Below are positions 42,174 through 51,200 of a stretch of DNA of 64,000 nucleotides, one piece after another. Origin of the DNA: Prevotella sp. UBA2850 (lineage in GTDB: Bacteria; Bacteroidota; Bacteroidia; Bacteroidales; Bacteroidaceae); the NCBI GenBank assembly GCA_002350805.1, contig DEFO01000051.1, positions 1 to 64,000 of the forward strand. Reading direction: 5' to 3'. Each line of letters starts with the position of its first letter. Position 1 is the stretch's first letter. The position numbers and the translations under genes were made by a program. The notes below the pieces were generated by a model. It was given only the letters and a program-made list of their open reading frames with translations. It was not told the origin of the DNA and did no database searches.

Positions 42174-43868
42174 TTATTTGTAGAGTCCGTTAGAATTCTC
42201 AATCTGCGACATCGGTATGGGCAGGTAGATCTCATCTTCGGTGATGCTGGCTCCGGCATAGTAGGGGCGCAGCTTCGACTCTTCCTGCATGTACTTGTTG
42301 ATGGTCTCTACGGCAGTGCCCCAGCGTACCAGGTCGAACCAGCGCTGACCCTCCATGGCAAGCTCCAGACGGCGTTCCATGCGCACGGCCATGCGTGCAC
42401 GGTCTTTGGTCCAGGCCAGGTTGCCGTCGTAATCAGTGGGATAAGGCTCCACATAGTAGTCGGCCTTCGAGGGGTCAAGGTCAACGGGAGTATAGCGTCC
42501 GTCGATGCTGCGTGCGGCCTTCTCGCGAATCATGTTCACGATGCGACGAGCCTCAACCAGTCCGTTGTCGGTAGCGGCATTGGTGCCAGAGGCCAGCTCG
42601 ACCAGCGCCTCAGCCTTGAGCAAGAGGATGTCGGCATAGCGGATGAGGATGAAGTTGAGTCCCGATGCACCCCAGGGGAATCCCTGTACCATGTCGGGTG
42701 AGGTGGGATCGATGAGTCCCTTCTTGCCCGAATACTCGCCATAGGTGTTGTAGTCGCGGCACCATCCCTGTGTGTAGGTGAAACCACGGAAGGGGAATCC
42801 GATGCGACCTACGGTGAGGTCGAGACGTGGATCGATGCTGCCCTGGTAGTCGCTGGTAACGTTCACATTATTAAATGTACCGTCGAGATAAGGCAGACCG
42901 TTGTCGTTGGTGCGGAAAGCATTCACCAGATTCTGGCTGGCGAGGAAGAAGTCATCGCCCGATCCGAACACGTTGCCGTCGGAACGGGTGGTGTTCAGCA
43001 GGTTGCAGAAGTTGATATGGATGTTATCGTTGGCAGTAGAGAACTGCACGGCCATGATACTCTCTTTCTTGTTGTTGAACTCCAGTTTCGACATGTCGGC
43101 GAAATTGTCGTAGAGCTCATATTTACCGCTGTTGATGACCACGTCGGCCCATTTCGACACCTCGCTCCATGAGCTGGTCTGGGCATTCACCTTGCAGAGC
43201 AGGGCGGCAGCCTCATACTTGGTGAAGCGGCCCGGCTGTTCCTGTGTCTCGGGCATGGCGTTGTAGGCTTCCTCGAGGTCGGCCTTGATTTGCGCATAAA
43301 TCTCGTCGCGGCTCAGGTTGCCGTTGGGCACGGTCTTCGGGTCGTCGTTCTCGGTGAAGTAGGGAATGCTCTTGAAGATGCGGTTCAGGTCGAAGTAATA
43401 CCAGGCGCGAAGGGTCTTCAGCTCGCCCAGCAGCGACTCTTTGCCGTTGACGCTCTCGGCATCGTTGATGGCCTGCATGGCTTTGTGCACACGGGCAATG
43501 CCCAGGTAGTTGTTCTCCCACTTGTTGTGGCAGGTGGCGTTGTCGCTCGAGATGTTCGAGATTTCCAGCTGGTGAATGTTGCCTTCCATCGAGACACCCT
43601 CACCACCTTTGTAAGCATCGTCGGAACGAACGTCGAACACCCAGTTGGTGATGGGACCGGCAAAAGCGGCATTATTGTCATCGAAGAAGTGGGCTTCCAG
43701 TCCTTGATAGGCCGACGACATAAGGCCCTCGATTGACTCATCGGTCAGCTGGTCGGCGGTAAACTCACCCTGGGGCTTCAGCTCAAGCTGGTCGGAGCAA
43801 GAGGTGAGTGCTGCGCCTGAGGCACAGAATACTAAACCAGCGCAGAAAATCTTATATATTGCTTTCAT
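42174..43868 (-). CDS. SusD/RagB-family lipoprotein of the fructan-type PUL
   Basis: Substrate-binding lid of the SusCD importer, 564 residues. Signal peptide ends in AALTSCSDQ. The N-terminal LELKPQGEFTADQLTDESIE, helical core (LLGELKTLRAWYYFDLNRIF) and C-terminal signature VRMERRLELAMEGQRWFDLVRWG are all canonical. It lies 47 bp after SusC and 39 bp before the DUF4960 gene on the same strand. Fructan or a fructo-oligosaccharide is the likely ligand by analogy with Bacteroides loci carrying the same neighbours (sensor with periplasmic-binding domain, DUF4960). Confidence 0.93.
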   Translation of the reverse strand: MKAIYKIFCAGLVFCASGAALTSCSDQLELKPQGEFTADQLTDESIEGLMSSAYQGLEAHFFDDNNAAFAGPITNWVFDVRSDDAYKGGEGVSMEGNIHQLEISNISSDNATCHNKWENNYLGIARVHKAMQAINDAESVNGKESLLGELKTLRAWYYFDLNRIFKSIPYFTENDDPKTVPNGNLSRDEIYAQIKADLEEAYNAMPETQEQPGRFTKYEAAALLCKVNAQTSSWSEVSKWADVVINSGKYELYDNFADMSKLEFNNKKESIMAVQFSTANDNIHINFCNLLNTTRSDGNVFGSGDDFFLASQNLVNAFRTNDNGLPYLDGTFNNVNVTSDYQGSIDPRLDLTVGRIGFPFRGFTYTQGWCRDYNTYGEYSGKKGLIDPTSPDMVQGFPWGASGLNFILIRYADILLLKAEALVELASGTNAATDNGLVEARRIVNMIREKAARSIDGRYTPVDLDPSKADYYVEPYPTDYDGNLAWTKDRARMAVRMERRLELAMEGQRWFDLVRWGTAVETINKYMQEESKLRPYYAGASITEDEIYLPIPMSQIENSNGLYK

Positions 43869-43915
43869 ATTGTTTTCTCGTTTTTTACTGTTTTACCTTT
43901 TTACTTACTTAAACA

Positions 43916-46900
43916 TTAGAATGTCACATTCAGACCCAGAGTGAACGTACGGGCACGAGGATAAAGACCACTGTCGACGCGGGCACCGTAACCGGCCAGC
44001 ATCACCTCGGGGTCGAGTCCCTTATAGTCGGTCAGGGTGAAAATGTTCTCCACTTGTCCGAACACGCTGATGTTCGAGGCAAATATCTTGCTGGCAATGC
44101 TTTGAGGCAGCTGGTAGGCCAGCTTCAGATATTTCAGTTTCAGATACGATCCGTCCTCCACAAAGTAGTTCGACATGCGTGTCTCATTGTTGTTGTCGAC
44201 CATCGAGAGGGCAGGAATGGTGCCACCGGTGTTGGTGGGACTCCATGCGTTGAGGATATCGACACCGTGGTTGGTGCTTGAGCCACCGCCATAGTGCATG
44301 AACTCGAGCTGACGGCGTGTGGTGTTGTAGATATCAAATCCGAACTCGCCCGAGAAGAAGGCAGAGAGTGTGAGGTTCTTGTAGTTGAAGTCAAGGTTCA
44401 GACCCATGGCCAGGTCGGGGTTCGGGTCACCAATGATGCAGCGGTCGGCATCGTCGACCACACCGTTACCATCGATATCGCGGAAGATGAGACGGCCTAC
44501 GCCCTTGCCCTGCTGGATGGCATGGTTGGAAACCTGATCCTCATCCTGGAAGATGCCGTCGCATACATAACCGTAGTAGACACCCATGGGCTGTCCTACC
44601 ATCAGGCGGTAGTCGCCACCCTGCGAGGTCACCACGTCGTTGAACTTCACCAGCTCGTTCTTATACTGCGATACGTTCAGGGTTCCGTTCCACGAGAAGT
44701 CGCCATATTGCGGCGAGCGGTAGGTCATGGTCAGCTCCCAACCGTTGTTCTTCATCTCACCGGTGTTCATCCACATGGCAGCGCCCTCACCCTCTACAGA
44801 GAGCGTCGGGGGAATGGTCAGCATGTCTTTGGTGTTCTTCCAGAAGTAGTCGAACGACAGCGAGAGGTGTCCGTCGAACATGCTGGCGTCGATACCGAAG
44901 TTGGTCTGTGTGGTGGTCTCCCACTTCAGGTCGCGGTTACCCGACGATGCAGCTACGATGCCCGGAACCACACTGTTGTTGGTGCCGTTCAGGTCGTAAG
45001 AGCCATGACGCAGGTTGTAGGCATAACGGGTGTAGTAGGCATAGTTGTCAGAGATGGCTGAGTTACCGTTCTGACCCCAGGCCAGACGAATCTTCAGGTC
45101 GCTCACCACCTTGTTCTTCGGGAAGAAGCTCTCCTCAGAGGCACGCCAGGCTGCCGAGAAGGCAGGGAAGATGCCCGAGTTGTTGTCTTTGTGCAGACGT
45201 GAGGTCTGGTCGCGGCGCAGTGTAGCGCTGACAAGATAGCGGTCGGCATAGTTGTAGTCGAGCTTGCCGAAGAGCGAGAAGAGGGCCCACTCGGCTTTGC
45301 TTCCGCCCACGGTCTGCTCGCCACCACCGGCACCTATCTGCATGTAGTCTACATCCTCGAAGGCATAGTCGCGGTTCGTACCGTCCAATCCCTCAGAGCG
45401 ATACTTGATGAACTCCGAACCGAGCAGGGCATTCAGGTGGTGCACACCACCGAAGGTCTTCATATAGTTGGCTGTGTTCGTCCAGGTATAGGTGTCGCCC
45501 TGTCCGTAGCCACGGCTCACGCTGTTCATGTCGCTGGGCTGGATGCGGCGTCCCAATGTCTTGCTGAAGAACTGCACATGCTCGATACCGAGGTTGCTCT
45601 TCAGGGTCAGTCCGTCGATGGGCTTGATGTCGATATAGGCATTGCCGAAGATGCGCCAGCTCTCATTCGAGTTGTCACGGCCGTTGTAGAGCTCATGCAC
45701 AGGGTTGGCGATGTCGGAGCCAGAGAGTACCATAGGATTGGTGAACACACCGTCGCTATCGTAAACGGGGATGGCGGGGTGCTGACGCATGGCGGTATAA
45801 GGGATGCCACGGTCGTCGCCGGTGCCATAGCCACGGTCGTTCCACTGGGCAATCATCAGGTTTTCGCCCACGCTGAACACCTTACTTATATTATAGGTGG
45901 TGTTGATGCGGGCCGTATAGCGGCGGTAGAACGTGTTGTTCATCAGTCCGTTCTGGTTGATGTAGTTACCCGAAAGCATGTAAGAACCCTTGGCGGTGCT
46001 GTTGCTCACGCTGGCCGAGAGGTTGTTGGTCCATGCCGACGAGAACACCTCGTCCTGCCAGTTGGTGTCGGCACTCTTCACCTTACCGTTGGCATCAAGG
46101 TTCTGAGCCAGCTGCGGGGTAGCACCTGAACCGTAGAAAGGATGCGAGGGATTCAGTCCGGCATTCAGGTTAGCCGTCCAGTAGGCCTCACCCCACTGCT
46201 GTGCGTTGAGCACCTTATATTGCTTGGCGATGGTGTTGAGCGATGCGGTGTAGTTGACATTCACCGTCACCTTGTCGCCTTTACCCTTCTTGGTGGTGAT
46301 GATGATCACACCGTTGGCAGCACGGCTACCATAGATAGAGGCTGAAGAGGCATCTTTCAGCACCTGTATCGACTCGATGTCGGCAGCGTTCAGTGAGTTC
46401 AGATTTTCGGTAGTAGCCACACCGTCGATGACGAACAGCGGAGCAACACCATTGACCGTGCTCATACCACGCACGCGGATAGAGGCACCGCCACCACCGG
46501 GAGCAGCATCGGTGACAATGTTCACGCCGGGCAGCTTACCCTGCATCGAGTTCAGCATGTTGGGGTCGCTCTCACTCTTGGCGCTCTTCATATCCATCAC
46601 GGCCACAGCACCCGTCAGGTCGGCCTTACGCTGGGTCTGGTAACCAGTGACCACCACCTCGGTCAGCTCGGCGGCGTTGTCTTTCATCGTCACCTGCATG
46701 CCGGGAGCGGCAGCTATTTCCTGCTTCTCGAAACCAATATACGAGAAGACAAGGATTTTTCCTGCTTCCACCTTCAGTTTGAAGTTTCCGTCGAAGTCGG
46801 TGATTGTACCGTTCGATGTGCCTTTCTCCATCACCGTTGCTCCGATAATGGGCTCGCCGGTCGCATCGACCACGGTACCTGTAATCTCTGTTTGCGCATA

Positions 46901-46960
46901 CATCATAGTACTCGCAAAGATGAGCACGAGGCTCAGAAGATACCTTTTTAGTTGTTTCAT
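43916..46960 (-). CDS. SusC/RagA-family TonB-dependent transporter of the fructan-type PUL
   Basis: Outer-membrane importer of 1014 residues without an STN domain, as expected for a locus run by a hybrid two-component system and not by an ECF/FecR pair. Signal peptide, carboxypeptidase-like domain (VDATGEPIIGATVMEKGTSN to FSYIGFEKQEI), TonB box TEVVVTGYQTQ, plug (IRVRGMSTVNGVAPLFVIDG), long barrel ending FTLGLNVTF. The first gene of the susC-susD-DUF4960 unit; upstream at 47001-47008 (minus strand) is a TACTTTTG element that may be its -7 box. Confidence 0.94.
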   Translation of the reverse strand: MKQLKRYLLSLVLIFASTMMYAQTEITGTVVDATGEPIIGATVMEKGTSNGTITDFDGNFKLKVEAGKILVFSYIGFEKQEIAAAPGMQVTMKDNAAELTEVVVTGYQTQRKADLTGAVAVMDMKSAKSESDPNMLNSMQGKLPGVNIVTDAAPGGGGASIRVRGMSTVNGVAPLFVIDGVATTENLNSLNAADIESIQVLKDASSASIYGSRAANGVIIITTKKGKGDKVTVNVNYTASLNTIAKQYKVLNAQQWGEAYWTANLNAGLNPSHPFYGSGATPQLAQNLDANGKVKSADTNWQDEVFSSAWTNNLSASVSNSTAKGSYMLSGNYINQNGLMNNTFYRRYTARINTTYNISKVFSVGENLMIAQWNDRGYGTGDDRGIPYTAMRQHPAIPVYDSDGVFTNPMVLSGSDIANPVHELYNGRDNSNESWRIFGNAYIDIKPIDGLTLKSNLGIEHVQFFSKTLGRRIQPSDMNSVSRGYGQGDTYTWTNTANYMKTFGGVHHLNALLGSEFIKYRSEGLDGTNRDYAFEDVDYMQIGAGGGEQTVGGSKAEWALFSLFGKLDYNYADRYLVSATLRRDQTSRLHKDNNSGIFPAFSAAWRASEESFFPKNKVVSDLKIRLAWGQNGNSAISDNYAYYTRYAYNLRHGSYDLNGTNNSVVPGIVAASSGNRDLKWETTTQTNFGIDASMFDGHLSLSFDYFWKNTKDMLTIPPTLSVEGEGAAMWMNTGEMKNNGWELTMTYRSPQYGDFSWNGTLNVSQYKNELVKFNDVVTSQGGDYRLMVGQPMGVYYGYVCDGIFQDEDQVSNHAIQQGKGVGRLIFRDIDGNGVVDDADRCIIGDPNPDLAMGLNLDFNYKNLTLSAFFSGEFGFDIYNTTRRQLEFMHYGGGSSTNHGVDILNAWSPTNTGGTIPALSMVDNNNETRMSNYFVEDGSYLKLKYLKLAYQLPQSIASKIFASNISVFGQVENIFTLTDYKGLDPEVMLAGYGARVDSGLYPRARTFTLGLNVTF

Positions 46961-47159
46961 TGTTTAATAATGTTAGATTAGTACTGTTATTTCCTGCCGC
47001 AAAAGTACTTCTCATTATACGAATAGGGTGTAAAATATCGTTCATCCCGTTAAAAAATTGTTTCAATGTATCATAATTACTAAAGAATGAACGATTTTTG
47101 TTAGTTTTTGGTTTTTCGATGAAATGGGACAAAAGGGTGACAATTCTCTCTGCCTGAGA
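46961..47159. other. Upstream region of the fructan-type susC
   Basis: TACTTTTG on the minus strand (47001-47008) fits a -7 element; no convincing -33 is present, as is usual for promoters that need an activator such as the AraC-type output domain of the adjacent sensor. No gene here. Confidence 0.4.
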
Positions 47160-47530
47160 TGGAGAGAGAATTGAGAAATTGGGAGGAGTTTATTCTTTTA
47201 GGAGGGAGATTCTTTAGGAGGGAGTTTTTTTAGGAGTGTAGGAGTGTAGGAGAGTGGGAGTGTAGACAATAGTCCGCCTCTTGAACTTTGAACCTTGAAC
47301 TTTGAACTATTTAAGAAGTGTGGGAGTGTAGACAATAGCTTTGGGGAGTGTTATTAGTTAGGAGTTTGCAGCTTCGGAGGATTCAGAGGATTCAGAGTAT
47401 TCTGAGTATTCTGAAAATTCAGAATAATCGGAATATTCGGATTATTCAGAAAATTCCGATTATTCAGATTATTAAGAGCTTGGCGCAATAGCCAAAGGTA
47501 ATCATACCTCTCAACTCTCAGTTCTCAACT
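47160..47530 (+). repeat. Composite intergenic repeat, copy 1
   Basis: In order: GTAGGAG-type purine runs; TAGACAATAG; CTTTGGGGAG; GTTTGCAGCTTCGGAGG; an array of ten 9-bp units (GGATTCAGA, GTATTCTGA, ATATTCGGA and similar, about 47378-47470); CTTGGCGCAAT; GGTAATCATACCTCTC. An inverted copy with the same order lies at 57797-58130. Confidence 0.85.
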
Positions 47531-47538
47531 CTCAACTT

Positions 47539-49794
47539 TCAGCCCTTCATGTCGCCGGGCAGGACGCCATATTCGTCTTTGAAGCATTTCGTGAAGTACG
47601 AGGGTGCCGAGAAGCCTACCTCGTAGGCTATCTCCGAGACGGTCTTGTCGGTGGTCTGCAGCAGTTCGCGGGCCTTCGCAAGACGTGTCTTGCGAATCAG
47701 TTCGACGGGCGACATGCCGGTCAGCGCCTTCACCTTGCGGTAGAGCTGCACCCGGCTGAGGCCCATTTCCTGACCGATGGCCTCTACATTCAGGTCGCTG
47801 TCGCTCATGTTTTGCTCCACCTGCTGGCGGAAACGGGTGATGAACTCGTGCTCCTGCTGGGGGTTGAAACTTTCGGTGGCGGCGGGCACGGCAGCAGCCT
47901 GGGTGTTCCCGGCAGGTTCGGCGGCAGGTTCGGCCGGTTTGACCAGCACCGTGGCAAACAGGTTCTTCAGCATCATGCGGCTGCGCAGCAGGTTGTCGAT
48001 GCGCGCCAATAGCAAATCGGGCTGGAAAGGCTTGGTGATATAGGCGTCGGCACCACTGCGGTAGCCCTCCACCTGGTGTTGATTCAGCGAACGGGCGGTG
48101 AGCAGGATGACAGGGATATGGCTGGTCACAAAGTCGTCTTTCACGCGTTGGCAGAACTCCAGTCCGTTCATCACGGGCATCATCACATCCGACACGATGA
48201 GGTCGGGCACCTCCTTGCGCGCCGTCTCCAGTCCTTGCTGGCCGTCGGCAGCCTCGTAGAGGGTATAGCGGTCTTGCAGAATGGTGCGCAGATAGACGCG
48301 TATGTCGTCGTTGTCGTCGACGATGAGCACCGAATAGGCTTTCTGTCCGTTGTTGTCGGCGGTGGGTTGGGTCTCCGTACTCTCGATGGCAGCTCCGCTG
48401 TTCTCCAGTCCCTCGGCGGCTCCGTTGTGCGCTCCGCTGTCGGCCTTCCAGTCTTTGTCAACCTGCACATCGAGAATCTTATTCACCACAGCGGCCAGCT
48501 GTTTGGTGTTTCTCTGCACGATGTCGAGCATCTCGGTGGCTTTCTCGCTGGCATTCTGCATGTCGCTGGTGGCCGCCAACTGAGCCAGCGGACCCTCGAT
48601 CAGCGTCAGCGGGGTGCGCAGCTCGTGGCTGGCCTGGGTGTAGAAGTCGAGCTGCTGACGGGCCATCTGGTTGCGCTCGCGGCTGATACGGGTTTTCTGC
48701 CGCATATATAAATAGGTGAGCAGTCCCATGAGCAGCAGCAGGGCCACGATGCCTGCGGCCGAGAGGGTGAGCAGGCGCTGATAACCTAGTTGCTTCAGAT
48801 AGGTGTTGGCCTGGGTGTGCAGTTTGTTCAGATAGCCCGACTGGCGCTCGCTCTCCTCATGCTGCATGAGTAGCACACGAGCATTCTCCTTGGTCACAAG
48901 GGCGGCCTTCAGCGGGTTCTCCTTCTCGTAGGGCTTGCCCTCGAGGATGTTCATGGCCAGCTGCATCACCTCGTCGCCATGTGTGGGATAGATATACGAG
49001 GCCTCCAGGATGCCGTCGCGCACACACTCGATGCCGCCTCCTGCCGTGGGCAGGGCGTCGATGCCACAGAAACGGGCCTGCTGGCCGCCCTGTTGTTTCA
49101 AGGTCTTGCTGGCTCCAACGGCCATGCGGTCGTTCTGACCGAACACGAAATCTATTTCCGAGGGCTTCACCGACTGTTGTTTCAGGAAATCGTCCATGGC
49201 TTTCTGGCCGCTCTGCTCGGTCCAGTCGCCTTGCAGCGAGCCCAGCAGGCGGATGCCCGGATAACGGCTCAGGGCCTCAACAAAACCTGTATGGCGCTCA
49301 ATGGCGGGCGACGAGCCTTTCAATCCCATGATTTCCACCACATTACCCCGTCCGCCCAGGCACCGGGCCACATAGTCGCCCATCTCCTGACCCATCAGTT
49401 TGTTGTCGGCACCGATGTAGGCCGTGTATTTCTGCGAGCTGGTCTTGCGGTCGAACACGATGACGGGAATGCCCTTGTCGAACGCACGGTCGATGGCCGG
49501 TGTGATGGTGGCCACCTGGTTGGGCGACACGATGAGCAGGTCGATGCCGTCGCTGATGAACTGGTCTATCTGGTCGATTTGCTTCTGGTCGTTGTCGCCA
49601 GCGGAGACAAAGCGAAGCTCGGCATTGTCGAACGAGTAGGCGCCCATGCGCAGCTCATCGTTCAGCTTGTCACGCCAGATATCCTCCGAGCACTGCGACA
49701 CACCGATGACATAATGCTTCGCGTTGTTGTTGCAAGCGCAAAAAAAGAGCACGACTACAAACAACAAACTATTTCGTAACATCAGATGTATCAT
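47539..49794 (-). CDS. Hybrid two-component sensor-regulator with periplasmic sugar-binding domain, lacking the kinase ATPase domain
   Basis: One-protein two-component system of 751 residues, of the type that senses fructose in Bacteroides fructan loci. Signal segment to about 21; type I periplasmic-binding domain (about 26-310; VIGVSQCSEDIWRDKLNDEL, VIVFDRKTSSQ); transmembrane helix (about 341-364); HisKA with phospho-acceptor His390 in ASHELRTPLTLI; receiver domain with Asp536 (DLIVSDVMMP) and Lys588 (ITKPF); AraC-type helix-turn-helix end (VSEIAYEVGFSAPSYFTKCF). Between HisKA and receiver there are only about 45 low-complexity residues (GAHNGAAEGLENSGAA): the HATPase_c domain with N and G boxes is missing. 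It cannot autophosphorylate on its own. Confidence 0.9.
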   Translation of the reverse strand: MIHLMLRNSLLFVVVLFFCACNNNAKHYVIGVSQCSEDIWRDKLNDELRMGAYSFDNAELRFVSAGDNDQKQIDQIDQFISDGIDLLIVSPNQVATITPAIDRAFDKGIPVIVFDRKTSSQKYTAYIGADNKLMGQEMGDYVARCLGGRGNVVEIMGLKGSSPAIERHTGFVEALSRYPGIRLLGSLQGDWTEQSGQKAMDDFLKQQSVKPSEIDFVFGQNDRMAVGASKTLKQQGGQQARFCGIDALPTAGGGIECVRDGILEASYIYPTHGDEVMQLAMNILEGKPYEKENPLKAALVTKENARVLLMQHEESERQSGYLNKLHTQANTYLKQLGYQRLLTLSAAGIVALLLLMGLLTYLYMRQKTRISRERNQMARQQLDFYTQASHELRTPLTLIEGPLAQLAATSDMQNASEKATEMLDIVQRNTKQLAAVVNKILDVQVDKDWKADSGAHNGAAEGLENSGAAIESTETQPTADNNGQKAYSVLIVDDNDDIRVYLRTILQDRYTLYEAADGQQGLETARKEVPDLIVSDVMMPVMNGLEFCQRVKDDFVTSHIPVILLTARSLNQHQVEGYRSGADAYITKPFQPDLLLARIDNLLRSRMMLKNLFATVLVKPAEPAAEPAGNTQAAAVPAATESFNPQQEHEFITRFRQQVEQNMSDSDLNVEAIGQEMGLSRVQLYRKVKALTGMSPVELIRKTRLAKARELLQTTDKTVSEIAYEVGFSAPSYFTKCFKDEYGVLPGDMKG

Positions 49795-50064
49795 TTCTAT
49801 TAATATTTGAACGTTTTTTTATACGGATATTGTCTCAAGATATTTACCTTTGCACCATGTAATTCATACATAGGTTTTTAGTGAAAACGGTGTGGGTCTT
49901 GTAGGTATTCCTCCTTTGAACCAGGTCTGCGACAACCTCCGAACGGATGAATCCTTCAACCCACACCCAATTCTGGGTGCTGCGTTGCTCTTCGTTCTGT
50001 CAGCCAATGTCGCAGTTTGGTTCGAGAAGAGTGATGCAGCTCCTAATGTTTGTATTTATCTTTG
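49795..50064 (-). other. Long leader of the hybrid sensor gene with stable hairpins
   Basis: The transcript from the promoter at 50065-50096 would have about 260 nt before the ATG. It contains GGTGTGGGT (49890-49898) pairing exactly with ACCCACACC (about 49961-49969), and a second hairpin CACCCA-TGGGTG just beyond. On the plus strand TACCTTTG at 49845-49852 looks like a -7 element reading the other way. No protein is recognisable in this stretch. Confidence 0.4.
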
Positions 50065-50096
50065 CAAAATTACGAAGAATATTTGGATTGTGCAAA
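50065..50096 (-). promoter_or_regulatory. Promoter of the hybrid sensor gene
   Basis: Minus strand TTTG, 20 bp, TAATTTTG: a full match to the Bacteroidetes -33/-7 consensus. Confidence 0.75.
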
Positions 50097-50139
50097 GATT
50101 GACTCATTTTTTTCGTTTTGAACAGTGAATGGGAAGGGG

Positions 50140-50470
50140 TTTAAGTTTTTAAGGAGTGTAGGAGTGTAGGAGTATAGGAGTGTAGACAATAGTCCGCCTC
50201 TTGAACCTTGAACCTTGAACTTTGAACTATTTAAGGAGTGGAGGAGTGTGGGAGTGTAGGAGTGTAGACAATAGTCCGCCTCTTGAACCTTGAACCTTGA
50301 ACTTTGAACTATTTAAGGAGTGGAGGAGTGTGGGAGTGGAGGAGTGTAGACAATAGTCCGCCTCTTGAACCTTGAACTATGAACTTTGAACTATTTAAGG
50401 AGTGGAGGAGTGTGGGAGTGGAGGAGTGTAGACAATAGTCCGCCTCTTGAACCTTGAACTTTGAACCGCC
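50140..50470. repeat. Tandem repeat of 82-bp units
   Basis: TAGACAATAGTCCGCCTC recurs at 50183, 50265, 50347 and 50429, each 82 bp apart, followed by TTGAACCTTGAAC runs and GGAGTGGAGGAGTG. Single copies occur in the composite repeats at 47.2 and 57.9 kb. 50470-50560 then holds CAATTATCCATTATCAATT-type repeats. No gene present. Confidence 0.9.
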
Positions 50471-50559
50471 AGGCAATTATCCATTATCCATTATCAATTA
50501 TCAATTGCCAAGCGCCGCCAGCCAATTATCCATTATCAATTGTCAATTTTCAATTGCCA

Positions 50560-50591
50560 CCCCCTCCCCCTCGGGGGAGTCGGAGGGGGCT
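50560..50591 (-). terminator. GC-rich hairpin after the small lipoprotein gene
   Basis: CCCCCTCC pairs with GGAGGGGG, enclosing CCCCTCGGGGG, 10 bp past the stop of the 124-residue lipoprotein; a probable terminator formed by a dispersed palindrome. Confidence 0.5.
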
Positions 50592-50600
50592 TTGGGGCCT

Positions 50601-50975
50601 TCAATCCTCTGTCAGCACGATGCCATAGTGCTCGATATTGTCTTTCTGTTCGAAATGAGGTTTGATGAGCTTGTAGGTCTCGCCAGAGAAAGTGATATGC
50701 TTGTCCTCCACCTTCAGCTGCTGGGGCACGGTGGCGGGGTAGTAATAATTCTCGAAGATGGCCGAATCGCGGTCAACAAACGAGTAAATATACCAACGCT
50801 TATGCACCTTGCTGAAATAAACGATTCCAGCCTGTCCGCTGACGGTTCCTACCCTGTCGCCCATCTGGATGGCGCCCTCGGTATAGTCGGTGTCCGACTC
50901 CTTATCATCGTCACTGCATGCCACAAATCCCGAAAGCAGGGTCAGCAGCAGGAAAAGAAATAACTTGTTCTTCAT
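50601..50975 (-). CDS. Small lipoprotein of unknown function
   Basis: Protein of 124 residues with a lipoprotein signal ending in LSGFVACSDDD and an acidic tether. The mature part has short beta-prone stretches (GIVYFSKVHKRWYIYSFVD, KHITFSGETYKLIKP) and no membrane helix. I do not recognise a domain. It is isolated: downstream is the repeat region, and the divergent gene to the right is a thioredoxin-fold lipoprotein. Likely a periplasmic-facing lipoprotein of the outer membrane. Confidence 0.8.
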   Translation of the reverse strand: MKNKLFLFLLLTLLSGFVACSDDDKESDTDYTEGAIQMGDRVGTVSGQAGIVYFSKVHKRWYIYSFVDRDSAIFENYYYPATVPQQLKVEDKHITFSGETYKLIKPHFEQKDNIEHYGIVLTED

Positions 50976-51140
50976 TTTTCTCGCGTATTATCATCAAACG
51001 TTACTGTTGCAAAAGTAGTAAAAGTTTTGAAAAGAATGATGCATTGTCGCGTTTTTTTGCATTTTTATTTTTCCGGCCCCGCGATGGGAATGAGTTTTTC
51101 TGTCAAATAGCCAAGGCTGAATACAAAAATACTTTTATTC

Positions 51141-51173
51141 TTCGTGCGTATTCGAATATTTTGTTTATCTTTG
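51141..51173 (+). promoter_or_regulatory. Promoter for the thioredoxin-fold lipoprotein operon
   Basis: TTCG (one off TTTG) at 51141, 21 bp, TATCTTTG at 51166-51173. Confidence 0.6.
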
Positions 51174-51200
51174 CAAGCAAAAATAGGAAAACGTAATAAA

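Noticed and set aside
49892..50128. 78-codon open frame on the plus strand downstream of a TACCTTTG box
   Set aside because: No recognisable domain; it overlaps the leader and promoter of the sensor gene and reads through hairpins, so not listed as a gene.
50140..50470. Possible CRISPR array
   Set aside because: The 82-bp units repeat along their whole length without unique spacers, and there are no cas genes nearby.
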